DNA of 11,860 nt, from the NCBI GenBank assembly GCA_017550445.1, contig JAFZOV010000154.1, forward strand, positions 1 to 11,860. Reading direction: 5' to 3'. A program made the position numbers and the translations under genes. The stretch comes from Fibrobacter sp. (lineage in GTDB: Bacteria > Fibrobacterota > Fibrobacteria > Fibrobacterales > Fibrobacteraceae). Every line of letters starts with the position of its first letter. Position 1 is the stretch's first letter. The notes beneath the pieces were generated by a model, which did not search any database, had not been told where the DNA came from, and worked only from the letters and a program-made list of their open reading frames with translations. Of this stretch, positions 1 through 5,800 are shown one piece after another.

Positions 1-270
1 GCGCAGACGATTTACGGCATGTTGCTGATGATGTACATCCTGAACAAGTCCCAGGCGGCCCCGGCCAACTGGGCTGCATACCTGGGTGTCGGCATCTTCG
101 GTGGCATCGGCATGATGGCTTCCGCCTGGTACGTGGGCAAGTCTGCTGCGGACGCCTGCAACGCTCTCGGCGAAACTGGCAAGGGCCTCGTGAACTACCT
201 GATGGTGCTTGGCGTCGGCGAAACCGTCGCACTGTTCGTCATGGTGTTCTCCATGATGCTCGTGTCGTAG
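1..270 (+). CDS. ntpK: V-type ATP synthase subunit K (proteolipid c-ring), 3' part
   Basis: This is the C-terminal part of the membrane proteolipid that forms the rotor ring of a V/A-type ATPase and carries H+ or Na+ across the membrane. The frame is open from base 1 (reading AQTIYG before the first Met at 19), so the real start lies left of the window; about 89 residues are visible of a protein usually 140-160 long. Two hydrophobic, glycine-rich helices are visible, the typical second hairpin. The last helix carries the motif GVGETVALFVMVFSMML, whose Glu fits the ion-binding carboxylate of the family. The gene is GC-rich, unlike the genes that follow. It is probably the last gene of the V-ATPase operon, because the next gene is of an unrelated type and lies 79 bases away. 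The family assignment is firm; the symbol could equally be atpK. Confidence 0.9.
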   Translation, partial: AQTIYGMLLMMYILNKSQAAPANWAAYLGVGIFGGIGMMASAWYVGKSAADACNALGETGKGLVNYLMVLGVGETVALFVMVFSMMLVS

Positions 271-280
271 CGGAGCTACG
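266..280 (+). other. Small hairpin over the ntpK stop codon
   Basis: CGTAGC (266-271), loop GGA, GCTACG (275-280) is a perfect 6-bp stem that includes the TAG stop of ntpK. No T-run follows, so it is not a classical terminator. It may protect the 3' end of the mRNA or be chance. Confidence 0.3.
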
Positions 281-308
281 GCGGTAGAATGAGAACTGTA
301 GGAAGTGT

Positions 309-339
309 CGGGGAAAATTCCCCGCGCTTCATATTTTTA
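309..339 (+). terminator. Weak terminator-like hairpin after the V-ATPase gene
   Basis: CGGGG (309-313), loop AAAATT, CCCCG (320-324) is followed after eight bases by an AT-rich stretch with a T-run (about 333-338). The stem is short and the T-run is displaced, so termination would be weak. It is the only terminator candidate between the V-ATPase gene and the ATPase gene. Confidence 0.3.
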
Positions 340-343
340 TAAT
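338..343 (+). promoter_or_regulatory. Possible -10 box (TATAAT) just before the ATPase gene
   Basis: A perfect TATAAT lies six bases before the ATG at 350. If used, transcription would begin at or next to the start codon, giving a leaderless mRNA. This agrees with the absence of a Shine-Dalgarno sequence before 350. No good -35 box is seen at the expected spacing, and the region is AT-rich, so chance is possible. Confidence 0.3.
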
Positions 344-349
344 TGGACT

Positions 350-1483
350 ATGGAAATTTTTAAGATTGACAGAATATCCGTAAAGAATTTTAAATCCCTA
401 GCGGATTTTGAAATAAGTGATATTCCCATGTTTTCTTGCCTGATTGGAATCAACGGTTCAGGCAAGACAACGCTCCTTCAGTTCCTTGACTTCGTGAAAT
501 CGCTGATGAATGGCAATGTCCCTCAGTGGCTTAATGAACAGGGCCTGAACAATGTGACGGAATTGCTAACTCTTGGTGGCGAGCGTAAGTATTCGATTGA
601 TATTGAAATTGATGCGACTCTTGGAGAGAAAAAGGCTTTCTGGAAAGCCAAGTTCAATACCCGTGAAATGCGATGCACGGTGGAAACGCTCAGGGAAGGC
701 GTTGTCGAATATCGTTATGAATCTGGCAAATTGAATATTTCGGAACCGGACAAGAAAATTCAGACTATCGACTATGGCCCGTCCAATTATTCGGGGTCTA
801 TTTTTTCTTTCAGGGAGACAGAATTTAGCAAGTTTATAAGACAGTGCCGATTCCTGGGGGTTCTTGACCCCCATGCGATTGCGCAGTCATCGCTGGTGTC
901 CAAGTCTCAATCAGCATCTGTTGAGAGCAACGGTCGAAATTTGAGCGGCTTTATTGCTGGTCTATCTGCCGATAACCAGCGTAACCTTCTTACGCAAATT
1001 CAGAGTTTCTATGCTCCGCTCAAAAATATGGAGATTAAACGCAAGCAATTTGGCTGGAAATCCCTGCTTTTGAGTGAACTTGAAAAAAGTATGTTCTCCG
1101 CAGCCAATCTGAGTTATGGAACGCTCCGCCTGTTTGTTCTTTTGTCACAGCAATTTACTGATGACAAGGTGATTCTCTTTGATGAAGTTGAGAATGGCCT
1201 GAATCAGGAACTTTTCGAAAAGTTTGTTGCGAAGTTGCAAAACTACGGTGAACCGAAAAAACAGGTTGTCGTCTCTACGCACAGCGGACTTTTCTTGAAC
1301 TACTTGACCGATGAACAAGCGCGTTCGGGAGTCTTTTTCCTGTATAAGGATAAATTAGGACATACGTGTGTCCGTCGGTTTTTCGATATTCCGCAGATGT
1401 CGGAAAAGTTGAATGTTCTCGGTCCGGGCGAAGCCATGGGCGATACGGACCTTATGGAACTGTCCGACCAACTGTCCGATTAA
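350..1483 (+). CDS. OLD/RecF-like AAA family ATPase, probable defence system subunit
   Basis: This is a 377-residue ABC-type/SMC-like ATPase of the AAA_15/AAA_21 group that includes OLD and RecF relatives. It opens with the usual RISVKNFKSL segment. Walker A is GINGSGKT (446-469, residues 33-40), followed by an LSYGT segment resembling the ABC signature (near 1102), a Walker B VILFDEVENGL (near 1171) and a switch segment STHSG (near 1276). It has no fused nuclease domain. The reading frame also allows a GTG at 305, but the ATG at 350 is preferred because the family homology begins there and a TATAAT lies just upstream. The next gene follows after 10 bases and encodes a TOPRIM-like protein, so the pair resembles ATPase-plus-TOPRIM anti-phage modules (AbiL, PARIS, RloA/RloB type). 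In such systems the ATPase senses infection and controls the partner. The role in defence is inferred from architecture. Confidence 0.75.
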   Translation: MEIFKIDRISVKNFKSLADFEISDIPMFSCLIGINGSGKTTLLQFLDFVKSLMNGNVPQWLNEQGLNNVTELLTLGGERKYSIDIEIDATLGEKKAFWKAKFNTREMRCTVETLREGVVEYRYESGKLNISEPDKKIQTIDYGPSNYSGSIFSFRETEFSKFIRQCRFLGVLDPHAIAQSSLVSKSQSASVESNGRNLSGFIAGLSADNQRNLLTQIQSFYAPLKNMEIKRKQFGWKSLLLSELEKSMFSAANLSYGTLRLFVLLSQQFTDDKVILFDEVENGLNQELFEKFVAKLQNYGEPKKQVVVSTHSGLFLNYLTDEQARSGVFFLYKDKLGHTCVRRFFDIPQMSEKLNVLGPGEAMGDTDLMELSDQLSD

Positions 1484-1493
1484 GGTGGAACCT

Positions 1494-2231
1494 ATGATTG
1501 AGTTCGTTGTTTGCGGCGAAGGCTCCACCGATTTGCGGTACGATGCCTTTAATGGCTTTGATGGCCCGCTTGCAATCGCAGTTAGGAATCTTTTGGACAA
1601 TTGGTATTCCGAAGAAGTCGAAATGTACATGGTTACCCGTTCGGAACTTTCCGATGCAAATAAGAATGACAAGCCGAAAAGAAAAGCCTATGTCCGCGGT
1701 GCCAAGAATCCATATCCCAATACAGTTTCGATATCGGCTTTTTCAGCCAGTTTGGCACGAAAGGCTGTTGAACATGGGGACGCCTGTGGTGCAATTCTCT
1801 TTGAGGATATGGATTTCTCTTCGCATGAGAATCGCGACAAGTATTACAGGGCCATGATAGCCGCGATGCATTCGGGTTTCGATAGTGAAAATTTTAGGAT
1901 GGGCGTTCCTATGGTTCCCATAACCAGAAGTGAGTCCTGGATGCTTTGCCTTATAGATAAAGAGGCTGCACAGAAGTCCTATTATGAGAATTTGTCTGGC
2001 TCCGACAATAGCCCGAATTCGGGCAAGAAGGTCTTGGCGAAGATGCTCGGTTGCACGGAACGTGAAAATTACAATGTAATGCGCGATAGGGTTGAATCAT
2101 ACGATTGGAATTTGCTGCCAGCTCCAAGCTTTATATTTTTCAAGAACAGGCTCCATGTTGTTTCGGCATTGATGTTACATGAAGCATTCCCTGATGGGTT
2201 GAATCTTGAAAATACTAAAGAGCCGAATTAG
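1494..2231 (+). CDS. TOPRIM-like (DUF4276/AbiLii-like) partner of the ATPase
   Basis: This 245-residue cytoplasmic protein starts with MIEFVVCGEGSTD, the pattern hydrophobic strand-GEGxTD that opens TOPRIM-like nuclease folds. A second acidic cluster FEDMDF (residues 103-108) fits the TOPRIM DxD metal site. A third, PITRSESWML (residues 142-151), resembles the E-x-W segment of DUF4276 proteins. E9, D13, D105, D107 and E148 are candidate metal or catalytic residues. The start at 1494 is chosen because AAGGTGG (1482-1488) lies just upstream and the GEGxTD strand starts at residue 4; the frame is open further left only because it overlaps the ATPase gene. It lies 10 bases downstream of the ATPase and is surely co-transcribed. 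It is the likely effector or nuclease of the pair. The exact family is uncertain, since DUF4276, DUF4435 and RloB are similar in outline. Confidence 0.6.
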   Translation: MIEFVVCGEGSTDLRYDAFNGFDGPLAIAVRNLLDNWYSEEVEMYMVTRSELSDANKNDKPKRKAYVRGAKNPYPNTVSISAFSASLARKAVEHGDACGAILFEDMDFSSHENRDKYYRAMIAAMHSGFDSENFRMGVPMVPITRSESWMLCLIDKEAAQKSYYENLSGSDNSPNSGKKVLAKMLGCTERENYNVMRDRVESYDWNLLPAPSFIFFKNRLHVVSALMLHEAFPDGLNLENTKEPN

Positions 2232-2408
2232 CAACCAAAATCGAGAATAACCATCAGGATATATTTTTGTAGATTCTTCGTATTGCTCATTTTGTCTTTG
2301 GTAGTGCGCGTGGTGTTTGGTTATGAAACAAAGCTGGGTTGGTTGATTTTATCGGTGTTTTAAAATGAAATAAAATAATAAGAAAAAAAATACAAAATTA
2401 TGGAAAAT
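2232..2408. other. AT-rich intergenic stretch, no gene seen
   Basis: This stretch separates the ATPase/TOPRIM pair from the TIR-caspase operon. It becomes strongly A-rich from about 2361 to 2400. A TATATTTTTG element (2260-2269) fits loosely to promoters of the FCB group, and a TTGATT lies at 2343, but no box pair has convincing spacing. The promoter of the TIR-caspase operon may be here or just after the hairpin at 2409. Confidence 0.3.
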
Positions 2409-2435
2409 GGCCTCTATTGGGGCCGTTTTTCTTTT
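2409..2435 (+). terminator. Intrinsic terminator or attenuator before the TIR-caspase operon
   Basis: GGCCTC (2409-2414), loop TATT and GGGGCC (2419-2424) form a 6-bp stem with one G-U pair, followed by GTTTTTCTTTT. This is a good Rho-independent terminator on the + strand. It lies 178 bases after the TOPRIM-like gene and 69 bases before TIR1. It either ends the upstream transcript or, if the TIR operon promoter lies further left, acts as an attenuator in its leader. Confidence 0.6.
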
Positions 2436-2503
2436 GGCACGGTATTTGCAATGGAGTCGGCATTATCGGCAATCCAGCCATCTTTATGAGGAGAGTGGCC
2501 TTT

Positions 2504-2911
2504 ATGACAAGAACCTATAACATTTTTATTAGTCATTCCTGGGGTTACGGGGATGATTACGAGACCCTGACCGGGTTTCTTTACGGGCATCCATATTTTT
2601 CTTGGCGGAATTATTCCGTGCCGAAGGATGACCCTATTCACAATGCCCGTAGCAGGGGGGCGTTGCGTGCCGCCTTGCAAGAGAAAATACGCCATGCGAG
2701 CTGCGTGATTGTTCCGGCGGGAGTCTATTGCACATATTCAGATTGGATAGAAGAGGAAATAGATATCGCCTTGGAGATGGGCAAGCCTATTATCGGTGTT
2801 CGTCTGCGTGGTGCGGAACGGATATCGAGCCTTGTTCAGGCCAGCGCCGATATTATTGTTGGCTGGAACAGTGATTCGGTCGTTGATGCCATTAGGCGTT
2901 ATTCAATATAA
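2504..2911 (+). CDS. TIR1: ThsB-type TIR-like protein (PF08937/DUF1863 family)
   Basis: This 135-residue single-domain TIR-like protein probably uses NAD+ to make a nucleotide signal or a degradation product. The first strand YNIFISHSW (residues 5-13) is the family start. A WRNYSVPKDDPIH segment (34-46) is typical of this branch. WIEEE (81-85) supplies the WxxxE pattern, with E85 as the probable catalytic Glu. A final ADIIVGWNSDSVVDAIR segment is also typical. The ATG at 2504 is chosen because GAGGAG (2488-2493) sits upstream at workable spacing and the TIR strand begins at once; an ATG at 2486 would add six residues. The caspase-like gene follows after 12 bases. In Thoeris systems, ThsB proteins of this kind sense infection and make a cyclic ADP-ribose isomer, so the same role is inferred here. 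The family call is confident; the product is not known. Confidence 0.85.
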   Translation: MTRTYNIFISHSWGYGDDYETLTGFLYGHPYFSWRNYSVPKDDPIHNARSRGALRAALQEKIRHASCVIVPAGVYCTYSDWIEEEIDIALEMGKPIIGVRLRGAERISSLVQASADIIVGWNSDSVVDAIRRYSI

Positions 2912-2917
2912 AGGAGG
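2912..2917 (+). promoter_or_regulatory. Shine-Dalgarno that decides the caspase start
   Basis: A perfect AGGAGG touches the first ATG at 2918 with no spacer, but stands six bases from the second ATG at 2924. The second ATG is therefore the likely start of the caspase-like gene. Confidence 0.7.
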
Positions 2918-2923
2918 ATGAAA

Positions 2924-3898
2924 ATGGCGAATAACCGTAAAGCCTTGGTAGTGGGTATAAACTACTATGACAATATTAAGAATCTCTGTGGATGTGTGAA
3001 TGATGCAAAACAAATGCAGAAGGTTCTGAATAGAAATGAGGACGACACCCTCAACTTCACAGTCGCAACTTTAATTGCGAAGGACAAGTCTACTCGTGTG
3101 ACTTGTGGACAGTTGAAGGATGCTGTTGAGGAACTTTTTAAGGGTGATTCAGAGGTTGCGCTACTCTATGTGGCCTCTCATGGTTATGTAGATTCATCTG
3201 GGGGATATATAATTGCATCCGATTCGAATAGAGGGGATGATGGCTTGGCTATGGATACTGTGCTCAAGTACGCAAACGAATCCAAGGCGAAGAATCGTGT
3301 TATTATTTTAGATTGTTGCCATGCCGGTTGTATGGGCAATATCGCTAATTTCCCAGGATCGGCGATATTGGGGGATGGGGTGACTATACTCGCCGCATCC
3401 ACCGAAGAACAGTATGCGTCCGAAGAACATGGGTCTGGAGTCTTTACTGGATTACTTGTAGATGCTCTTAAGGGGTCGGCCGCAAATTTGGTGGGAGAAG
3501 TGACTCCAGGTAGCGCCTATGCTTTAATTGACCAGACATTAGGGCCTTGGAATCAGCGCCCTGTGTTTAAGACAAATGTTAAAAGTTTTATTTCATTGCG
3601 TAAGGCAAAAGCGCCATTGGAGTTGACAGAATTGCACCAATTGACGCGATTATTCCCTAGCCCCGACTATGATTTTCCGTTGAATCCGACATTTGAACCG
3701 GAATCGGGAGAGGGGCAAAAAGCAAATATGAAAAAATTTGAGGTGCTACAACGTTTTAATCGTGTTAATCTTGTCGTGCCTTATGGTTTGCCTAAGAAAA
3801 AGAACCATATGTATTTCGCGGCAATGATGAAGAAAGGGTGTCGTTTAACAGCGTTGGGACAGCATTATTGGAACCTGGTTAAGAAGGGGGCTATATAA
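2924..3898 (+). CDS. Caspase-like protease (peptidase C14 family), effector of the TIR-caspase system
   Basis: This 324-residue protein has an N-terminal caspase/metacaspase domain (residues 4-225): ALVVGINYYD (7-16), the catalytic His in ASHG (H86) and the catalytic Cys in LDCCHAG (C132, the second Cys). A later strand VTILAAST and the segment GSGVFTGLLVDALKG (170-184) are usual in the fold. Residues about 230-324 form an extra domain. Its end (HMYFAAMMKKGCRLTALGQHY and following) looks like a small helical or winged-helix module, and it may be the ligand sensor or the target binder. Its stop codon TAA overlaps the next ATG by one base, so it is translationally coupled to TIR2. In type IV Thoeris a TIR-made N7-cADPR switches on a caspase-like protease that degrades cell proteins and stops the phage. 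The operon context supports that role here, but activation and substrates are inferred. Confidence 0.85.
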   Translation: MANNRKALVVGINYYDNIKNLCGCVNDAKQMQKVLNRNEDDTLNFTVATLIAKDKSTRVTCGQLKDAVEELFKGDSEVALLYVASHGYVDSSGGYIIASDSNRGDDGLAMDTVLKYANESKAKNRVIILDCCHAGCMGNIANFPGSAILGDGVTILAASTEEQYASEEHGSGVFTGLLVDALKGSAANLVGEVTPGSAYALIDQTLGPWNQRPVFKTNVKSFISLRKAKAPLELTELHQLTRLFPSPDYDFPLNPTFEPESGEGQKANMKKFEVLQRFNRVNLVVPYGLPKKKNHMYFAAMMKKGCRLTALGQHYWNLVKKGAI

Positions 3899-4449
3899 TG
3901 TCAGGTCTAATATCCTTGCAACCGAAAGTATTCATCTCTCACAAACAAGAAGATTCTCTCACAGCAAGATTTATCAAAAACGAACTTTTGAAGTATAGAG
4001 TTGACGCGTATTTGGATCTTTTGGACCCTGAGATGGATGACGATGCTAAAAAGTTGACAGAACATCTCAAAAAACAAATGAACAGATGCTCTGATTTACT
4101 GGTCGTTATGTCACGCCAAACTCATAAATCCTGGTGGGTTCCATTTGAAATAGGAATGGCTGCCCATAAGGATTTGCCAACAGTTACCTATTTGAAGGAA
4201 TTTGCCGATGTTCCAGAATATCTAAGCTTTTGGCCTTATTTGAAGAATGATTCCGAAATAGGAGTGTATGCAAAGGATGTGCAAAGACGATTTAGCAGAA
4301 TTTTGCAAGAATCTGTAACTGCAGCTAGCGAATCGTTTGGTATGGATTCGTATAGTCGCCTGCGCAGTTCAAGAACTACGAATGCTTTCTATGAAAGCTT
4401 GGATCGGTCTTTGCGTGTTCATAGAATTGCTGAAAAATATGCAAGATAA
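3898..4449 (+). CDS. TIR2: TIR domain protein (TIR_2-like)
   Basis: This is a 183-residue protein with a TIR domain in the first two thirds. The opening strand PKVFISHKQEDS (residues 9-20) is the classical TIR box 1. LLVVMSRQTHKSWWVPFEIG (67-86) contains the strand before the active-site helix and the WxxxE pattern W80-E84; E84 is the probable NADase Glu. Residues about 125-183 form a helical, basic tail of unknown role. The ATG overlaps the caspase stop codon by one base (TAATG), and AAGGGGG lies a few bases upstream, so translation is coupled. The sequence is clearly different from TIR1 and TIR3. It could be an alternative sensor that makes the same signal for the caspase in response to other phages, or a second effector. 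It is a confident TIR domain. Confidence 0.85.
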   Translation: MSGLISLQPKVFISHKQEDSLTARFIKNELLKYRVDAYLDLLDPEMDDDAKKLTEHLKKQMNRCSDLLVVMSRQTHKSWWVPFEIGMAAHKDLPTVTYLKEFADVPEYLSFWPYLKNDSEIGVYAKDVQRRFSRILQESVTAASESFGMDSYSRLRSSRTTNAFYESLDRSLRVHRIAEKYAR

Positions 4450-4477
4450 TGTAGCAGCAAAAGACAAGGAGAACGCT

Positions 4478-4861
4478 ATGAAAAAGAAACGCACATTCAT
4501 CAGTTTCGACTATGACCACGACAAGGAACTTAAGGACAGCCTTGTTGGTCAGGCAAAATTAAAGGACAGCCCGTTTGAAATAACGGATATGTCTATCAAG
4601 GAAAAGATAGACGACAACTGGAAAAAGAAAGCCCGCAATAGAATTAAAGGCTGTGATGTTGTTGTTGTCTTATGCGGAGAACATACGGATACGGCAGCTG
4701 GAGTTACTGCGGAACTGACCATTGCCCAGGAAGAAAAGATACCATATTTCTTGCTAAGGGGAAGGCCCGATAAAGAATGCAAGAAGCCGAAGCATGCCCT
4801 TAAGGAAGATGTTATACATCCATGGAAATGGGAAACACTAAAATTGTTATTCCAAGTGTAA
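4478..4861 (+). CDS. TIR3: short ThsB-like TIR-related protein
   Basis: This is a 127-residue protein with the start KKRTFISFDYDHD (residues 3-15), the pattern of ThsB/DUF1863 TIR-like proteins (compare the FFSFHY strand of ThsB). A second strand GCDVVVVLCGEHT (58-70) and the helix GVTAELTIAQEEKIPYFLLR (75-94) follow. E79 stands at the place of the catalytic Glu, but the Trp of WxxxE is replaced by G75. The ATG at 4478 has AAGGAG (4466-4471) six bases upstream; an ATG further left would overlap TIR2. It is the last gene of the operon, 28 bases after TIR2, and is followed by a strong hairpin. It may be a sensor with altered chemistry or a regulatory partner of the other TIRs. The family call is moderately firm. 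Confidence 0.75.
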   Translation: MKKKRTFISFDYDHDKELKDSLVGQAKLKDSPFEITDMSIKEKIDDNWKKKARNRIKGCDVVVVLCGEHTDTAAGVTAELTIAQEEKIPYFLLRGRPDKECKKPKHALKEDVIHPWKWETLKLLFQV

Positions 4862-4879
4862 AATAGGCTTCTGTATATG

Positions 4880-4916
4880 ACAAACCCCTGCCGGTTATCT
4901 GCCGGCAGGGGTTTGT
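4880..4916. terminator. Strong bidirectional terminator between convergent genes
   Basis: ACAAACCCCTGCCGG (4880-4894), loop of seven, CCGGCAGGGGTTTGT (4902-4916) is a perfect 15-bp stem. It lies 19 bases after TIR3 and directly next to the stop codon (4918) of the minus-strand gene. It can therefore close transcription from both sides, although T-runs are poor outside the stem. Confidence 0.8.
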
Positions 4917-4917
4917 G

Positions 4918-5484
4918 CTATCCACTGATTCTTACATTCTGCATATTGATTTGGTCTAGTTCTTGTTCCGCTTGCTTAGTAAACTCCTTCGCGATTTGTG
5001 TATCTATTGATAGACGGTTCCATGACGAGTAAATGTGAAGATATGTTGCGAATCCAGAATGACTTCCTTTGGGTTGCATTTTGTACTCGATGTTGATGAA
5101 TGGTCTATGGCTCCAATCGCATCCATAACAAGCACTTGTTTCATAGAGAGATTCTTCATCGTGAAGTCGTCGATTGAGTGCCGAAATGTATTGGGAGCGT
5201 TGCTCAGTTGTTCTTGTCATTGCGAAAAGATAATTGTTTATAGCGACTGTTCGTATATTTATTTCGTTTATAGACATTGGAACTGTTGGCAAGTCTGGCC
5301 AAGGTGCTGGTAGTATTAGCCATCCGTTTTCATGAATTGCAGCAATAATTTTGTTATCAAATACCAAGAAAAGCGTTTGCTGGTCGGGTTGAGATTTCAC
5401 TTCAATCTTGTATTTATTGATTAACGGGGTGAGAAACTGATGAATTGCTTGCTGTGGGCTTGGTTCTGGGGGGATGTTTTGCAT
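4918..5484 (-). CDS. Uncharacterised 188-residue protein
   Basis: I do not recognise a family. The protein is hydrophilic, with no signal peptide and no membrane segment. It has a proline-rich start (PPEPSP), a strand-rich middle (QTLFLVFDNKIIAAIHENGW, then PAPWPDLPTVPM), a CxxC pair in ACYGCDW (C119, C122) and a charged helical end. The ATG at 5484 is preceded on its strand by AAAGGA at good spacing, and the frame is clean, so it is probably a real gene. It is convergent with the TIR-caspase operon and lies between that operon and the fourth TIR gene. Base composition is like the other island genes. It could be a passenger or a regulator of the island; no function can be given. Confidence 0.65.
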   Translation of the reverse strand: MQNIPPEPSPQQAIHQFLTPLINKYKIEVKSQPDQQTLFLVFDNKIIAAIHENGWLILPAPWPDLPTVPMSINEINIRTVAINNYLFAMTRTTEQRSQYISALNRRLHDEESLYETSACYGCDWSHRPFINIEYKMQPKGSHSGFATYLHIYSSWNRLSIDTQIAKEFTKQAEQELDQINMQNVRISG

Positions 5485-5496
5485 AGTGTTGTCCTT

Positions 5497-5512
5497 TCCG
5501 GTATAACCGGTT
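5497..5512. promoter_or_regulatory. Small dyad upstream of the minus-strand gene
   Basis: CCGGT, three bases, ACCGG forms a short perfect dyad about 15 bases before the start of the uncharacterised minus-strand gene, next to its ribosome site. It may be an operator or chance; an ATG-proximal AT-rich stretch with possible promoter boxes lies just beyond it (5512-5560). Confidence 0.25.
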
Positions 5513-5575
5513 TATTTGTCTAGAAATTAGATTAAACTTGGTCTGTGTTACATTTTTTTAGGCACAAAACTTTAC

Positions 5576-5595
5576 GGTGTGACGTGTGTCACGCC
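5576..5595. promoter_or_regulatory. CRP/FNR-family-like operator
   Basis: TGTGA (5578-5582), six bases, TCACG (5589-5593) is one base from the symmetrical CRP-type pattern TGTGA-N6-TCACA. The outer bases extend the dyad to eight pairs with one mismatch. Its centre (5585.5) lies about 42 bases before the start point predicted from the TATAAT at 5616, the class II activator position. It lies upstream of both the TIR4 gene and the divergent minus-strand gene. Confidence 0.45.
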
Positions 5596-5615
5596 AATTG
5601 AAAAATGAATACGGT

Positions 5616-5621
5616 TATAAT
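5616..5621 (+). promoter_or_regulatory. Candidate -10 box for the TIR4 gene
   Basis: A perfect TATAAT, 180 bases before the TIR4 start. No good -35 box is found at 17 bases, which would be expected if the CRP-like dyad replaces it. The leader would be about 170 bases long. Confidence 0.4.
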
Positions 5622-5660
5622 ACGCCCACGTTCCAGCGGTATACAAAAAAGTCGGACTGC

Positions 5661-5708
5661 GGGGCGGGGTGTGGGGTGAATATGGGGGCTTTTTACCCCC
5701 ATTGGGGG
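5661..5708 (+). other. G-run block and alternative G5/C5 hairpins in the TIR4 leader
   Basis: Four G-runs (5661-5664, 5666-5669, 5673-5676, 5684-5688) with loops of 1, 3 and 7 bases form a strong G-quadruplex motif. The last run can instead pair with CCCCC (5696-5700) as part of a 7-bp hairpin ATGGGGG/CCCCCAT with loop CTTTTTA. A further GGGGG (5704-5708) competes for the same C-run. These mutually exclusive structures would lie in the 5' leader of the TIR4 mRNA if the promoter at 5616 is used. I see no gene in 5485-5800. Confidence 0.5.
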
Positions 5709-5800
5709 TGTATGTGGCTAGGAAAATGCCTTTCTTTATTATCTCAATGCTGTTTAGAGAATGTATATTAATAAGGTAAACAATAAAGAGTTCTTTTCAT

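Noticed and set aside
305..349. GTG start at 305 for the ATPase
   Set aside because: The added 15 residues do not look like the family N-terminus, the GTG lies at the edge of a hairpin, and the ATG at 350 starts exactly at the conserved strand.
566..874. Minus-strand ORF of 102 codons inside the ATPase gene
   Set aside because: It is antisense to the conserved ATPase coding frame and has no ribosome site or recognisable motif.
5586..5771. Short ORF of 61 codons before TIR4
   Set aside because: It has no good start or ribosome site and is made largely of the G-run and C-run block, which is better read as a regulatory leader.
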